Source: CBDTYW01 sp965364735 (lineage in GTDB: Bacteria > Actinomycetota > Nitriliruptoria > Nitriliruptorales > Nitriliruptoraceae). From it: a stretch of DNA of 15,737 bases. The position numbers and the translations under genes are program-made. The DNA lies in NCBI GenBank assembly GCA_965364735.1, contig CBDTYW010000064.1, positions 1 to 15,737 of the forward strand, given 5' to 3'. The notes beneath the pieces were generated by a model. The model searched no databases. It worked only from the letters and a program-made list of their open reading frames with translations, and was not told the origin of the DNA. Below are positions 15,326 through 15,737 of the stretch, one piece after another (within the stretch, counting starts at the first letter, position 1; each line of letters begins with the position of its first letter).

Positions 15326-15737
15326 TGATGACCTCCGCGGAACGCTGGGCCGAGCTCGCGCACGGCCTTGCGATCCCGCAGGAGATCCTCGACGCCGTCG
15401 ACGAGTCCCCGTGGGGCTTCGCTCCCGGCCTGTTCTCGGGGCGCGCCGACGACGCGATGACGTCGCGTCCGGACACGCCGAGCGATGCGGCGGCTCGGGC
15501 GGTCGTGCGTGACGGCGCGACGATCCTCGACGTCGGCTGCGGGGCGGGCGCGGCTGCCCTGCGATTCGCGCGCGAGCGTGTCAGCTTCACCGGCCTCGAC
15601 CCGAGCACGGAGCTGCTCGACGAGTTCGAGACGCGCGCCTCGTCCGCAGGGCGTCCGTTGACACGGGTCGAGTCGATCTGGCCAGCCGAGGTCGCGATCC
15701 ACGACCTCGTGCTGTGCCACCACGTGGCCTACAACGT
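15325..15737 (+). CDS. SAM-dependent methyltransferase (5' part, runs off the window)
   Basis: An open frame from ATG 15325 (overlapping the valS stop as TGATG; ATG 15328 is an alternative) continues to the window edge, giving 137 complete residues. The class I methyltransferase core starts at motif I, ILDVGCGAGAAAL (residues 67-79, glycine-rich SAM loop). It is followed by FTGLDPSTELL, whose Asp fits the ribose-binding acidic position, and then by HDLVLCHHVAYN, which corresponds to the motif IV strand. The N-terminal 60 residues (PWGFAPGLFSG) are a cap region. The substrate cannot be told. No ribosome binding site of its own is clear, which suggests translational coupling to valS. Confidence 0.85.
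   Translation, partial: MMTSAERWAELAHGLAIPQEILDAVDESPWGFAPGLFSGRADDAMTSRPDTPSDAAARAVVRDGATILDVGCGAGAAALRFARERVSFTGLDPSTELLDEFETRASSAGRPLTRVESIWPAEVAIHDLVLCHHVAYN

Overview
The window is high-GC chromosomal DNA with strongly GC-ending codons and actinobacterial synteny (tig, clpP and clpX, with valS further along). Cell-wall sorting motifs of the LPATGG type occur on secreted proteins. I infer an Actinomycetota genome. An early-branching class such as Acidimicrobiia is possible, but the sequence alone does not settle it.

Layout. Positions 1-970 hold the 3' end of an unrecognised + strand gene, a convergent half-length YjbR/MmcQ-like remnant, and a minus-strand tRNA pair (Pro-TGG then Gly-TCC) followed by a long hairpin. 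Positions 970-4862 are a protein quality-control block: trigger factor with an unusual Ser-Asp repeat tail, a strong terminator, ClpP with an intact catalytic triad, and ClpX. Positions 5019-10644 carry two secreted hydrolases (an M14 carboxypeptidase-like protein and an S15/CocE-like alpha/beta hydrolase). Both have a signal peptide, a Pro/Glu/Thr-rich linker and a C-terminal LPATGGG sorting signal. Between them lie an ankyrin-repeat protein and a DUF3052 protein; the last three of these genes are packed with overlapping or touching ends. Positions 10724-12652 encode a membrane-tethered PAS-GGDEF-EAL protein for cyclic-di-GMP turnover. Positions 12692-15325 encode valyl-tRNA synthetase, overlapping by one base the start of a SAM-dependent methyltransferase that runs off the window.

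How the genes fit together. Trigger factor and ClpXP are the housekeeping folding and degradation machinery. The roughly 7.8 kb between clpX and valS looks like lineage-specific cargo in a conserved neighbourhood, directed to the cell surface (anchored hydrolases) and to signalling (cyclic-di-GMP, ankyrin scaffold). I see no CRISPR array, transposase, phage gene or recognisable defence system. The most unusual signals are the matched pair of surface-anchored hydrolases around the ankyrin/DUF3052 genes and the Ser-Asp tail on trigger factor. No wholly new system can be claimed from this sequence.
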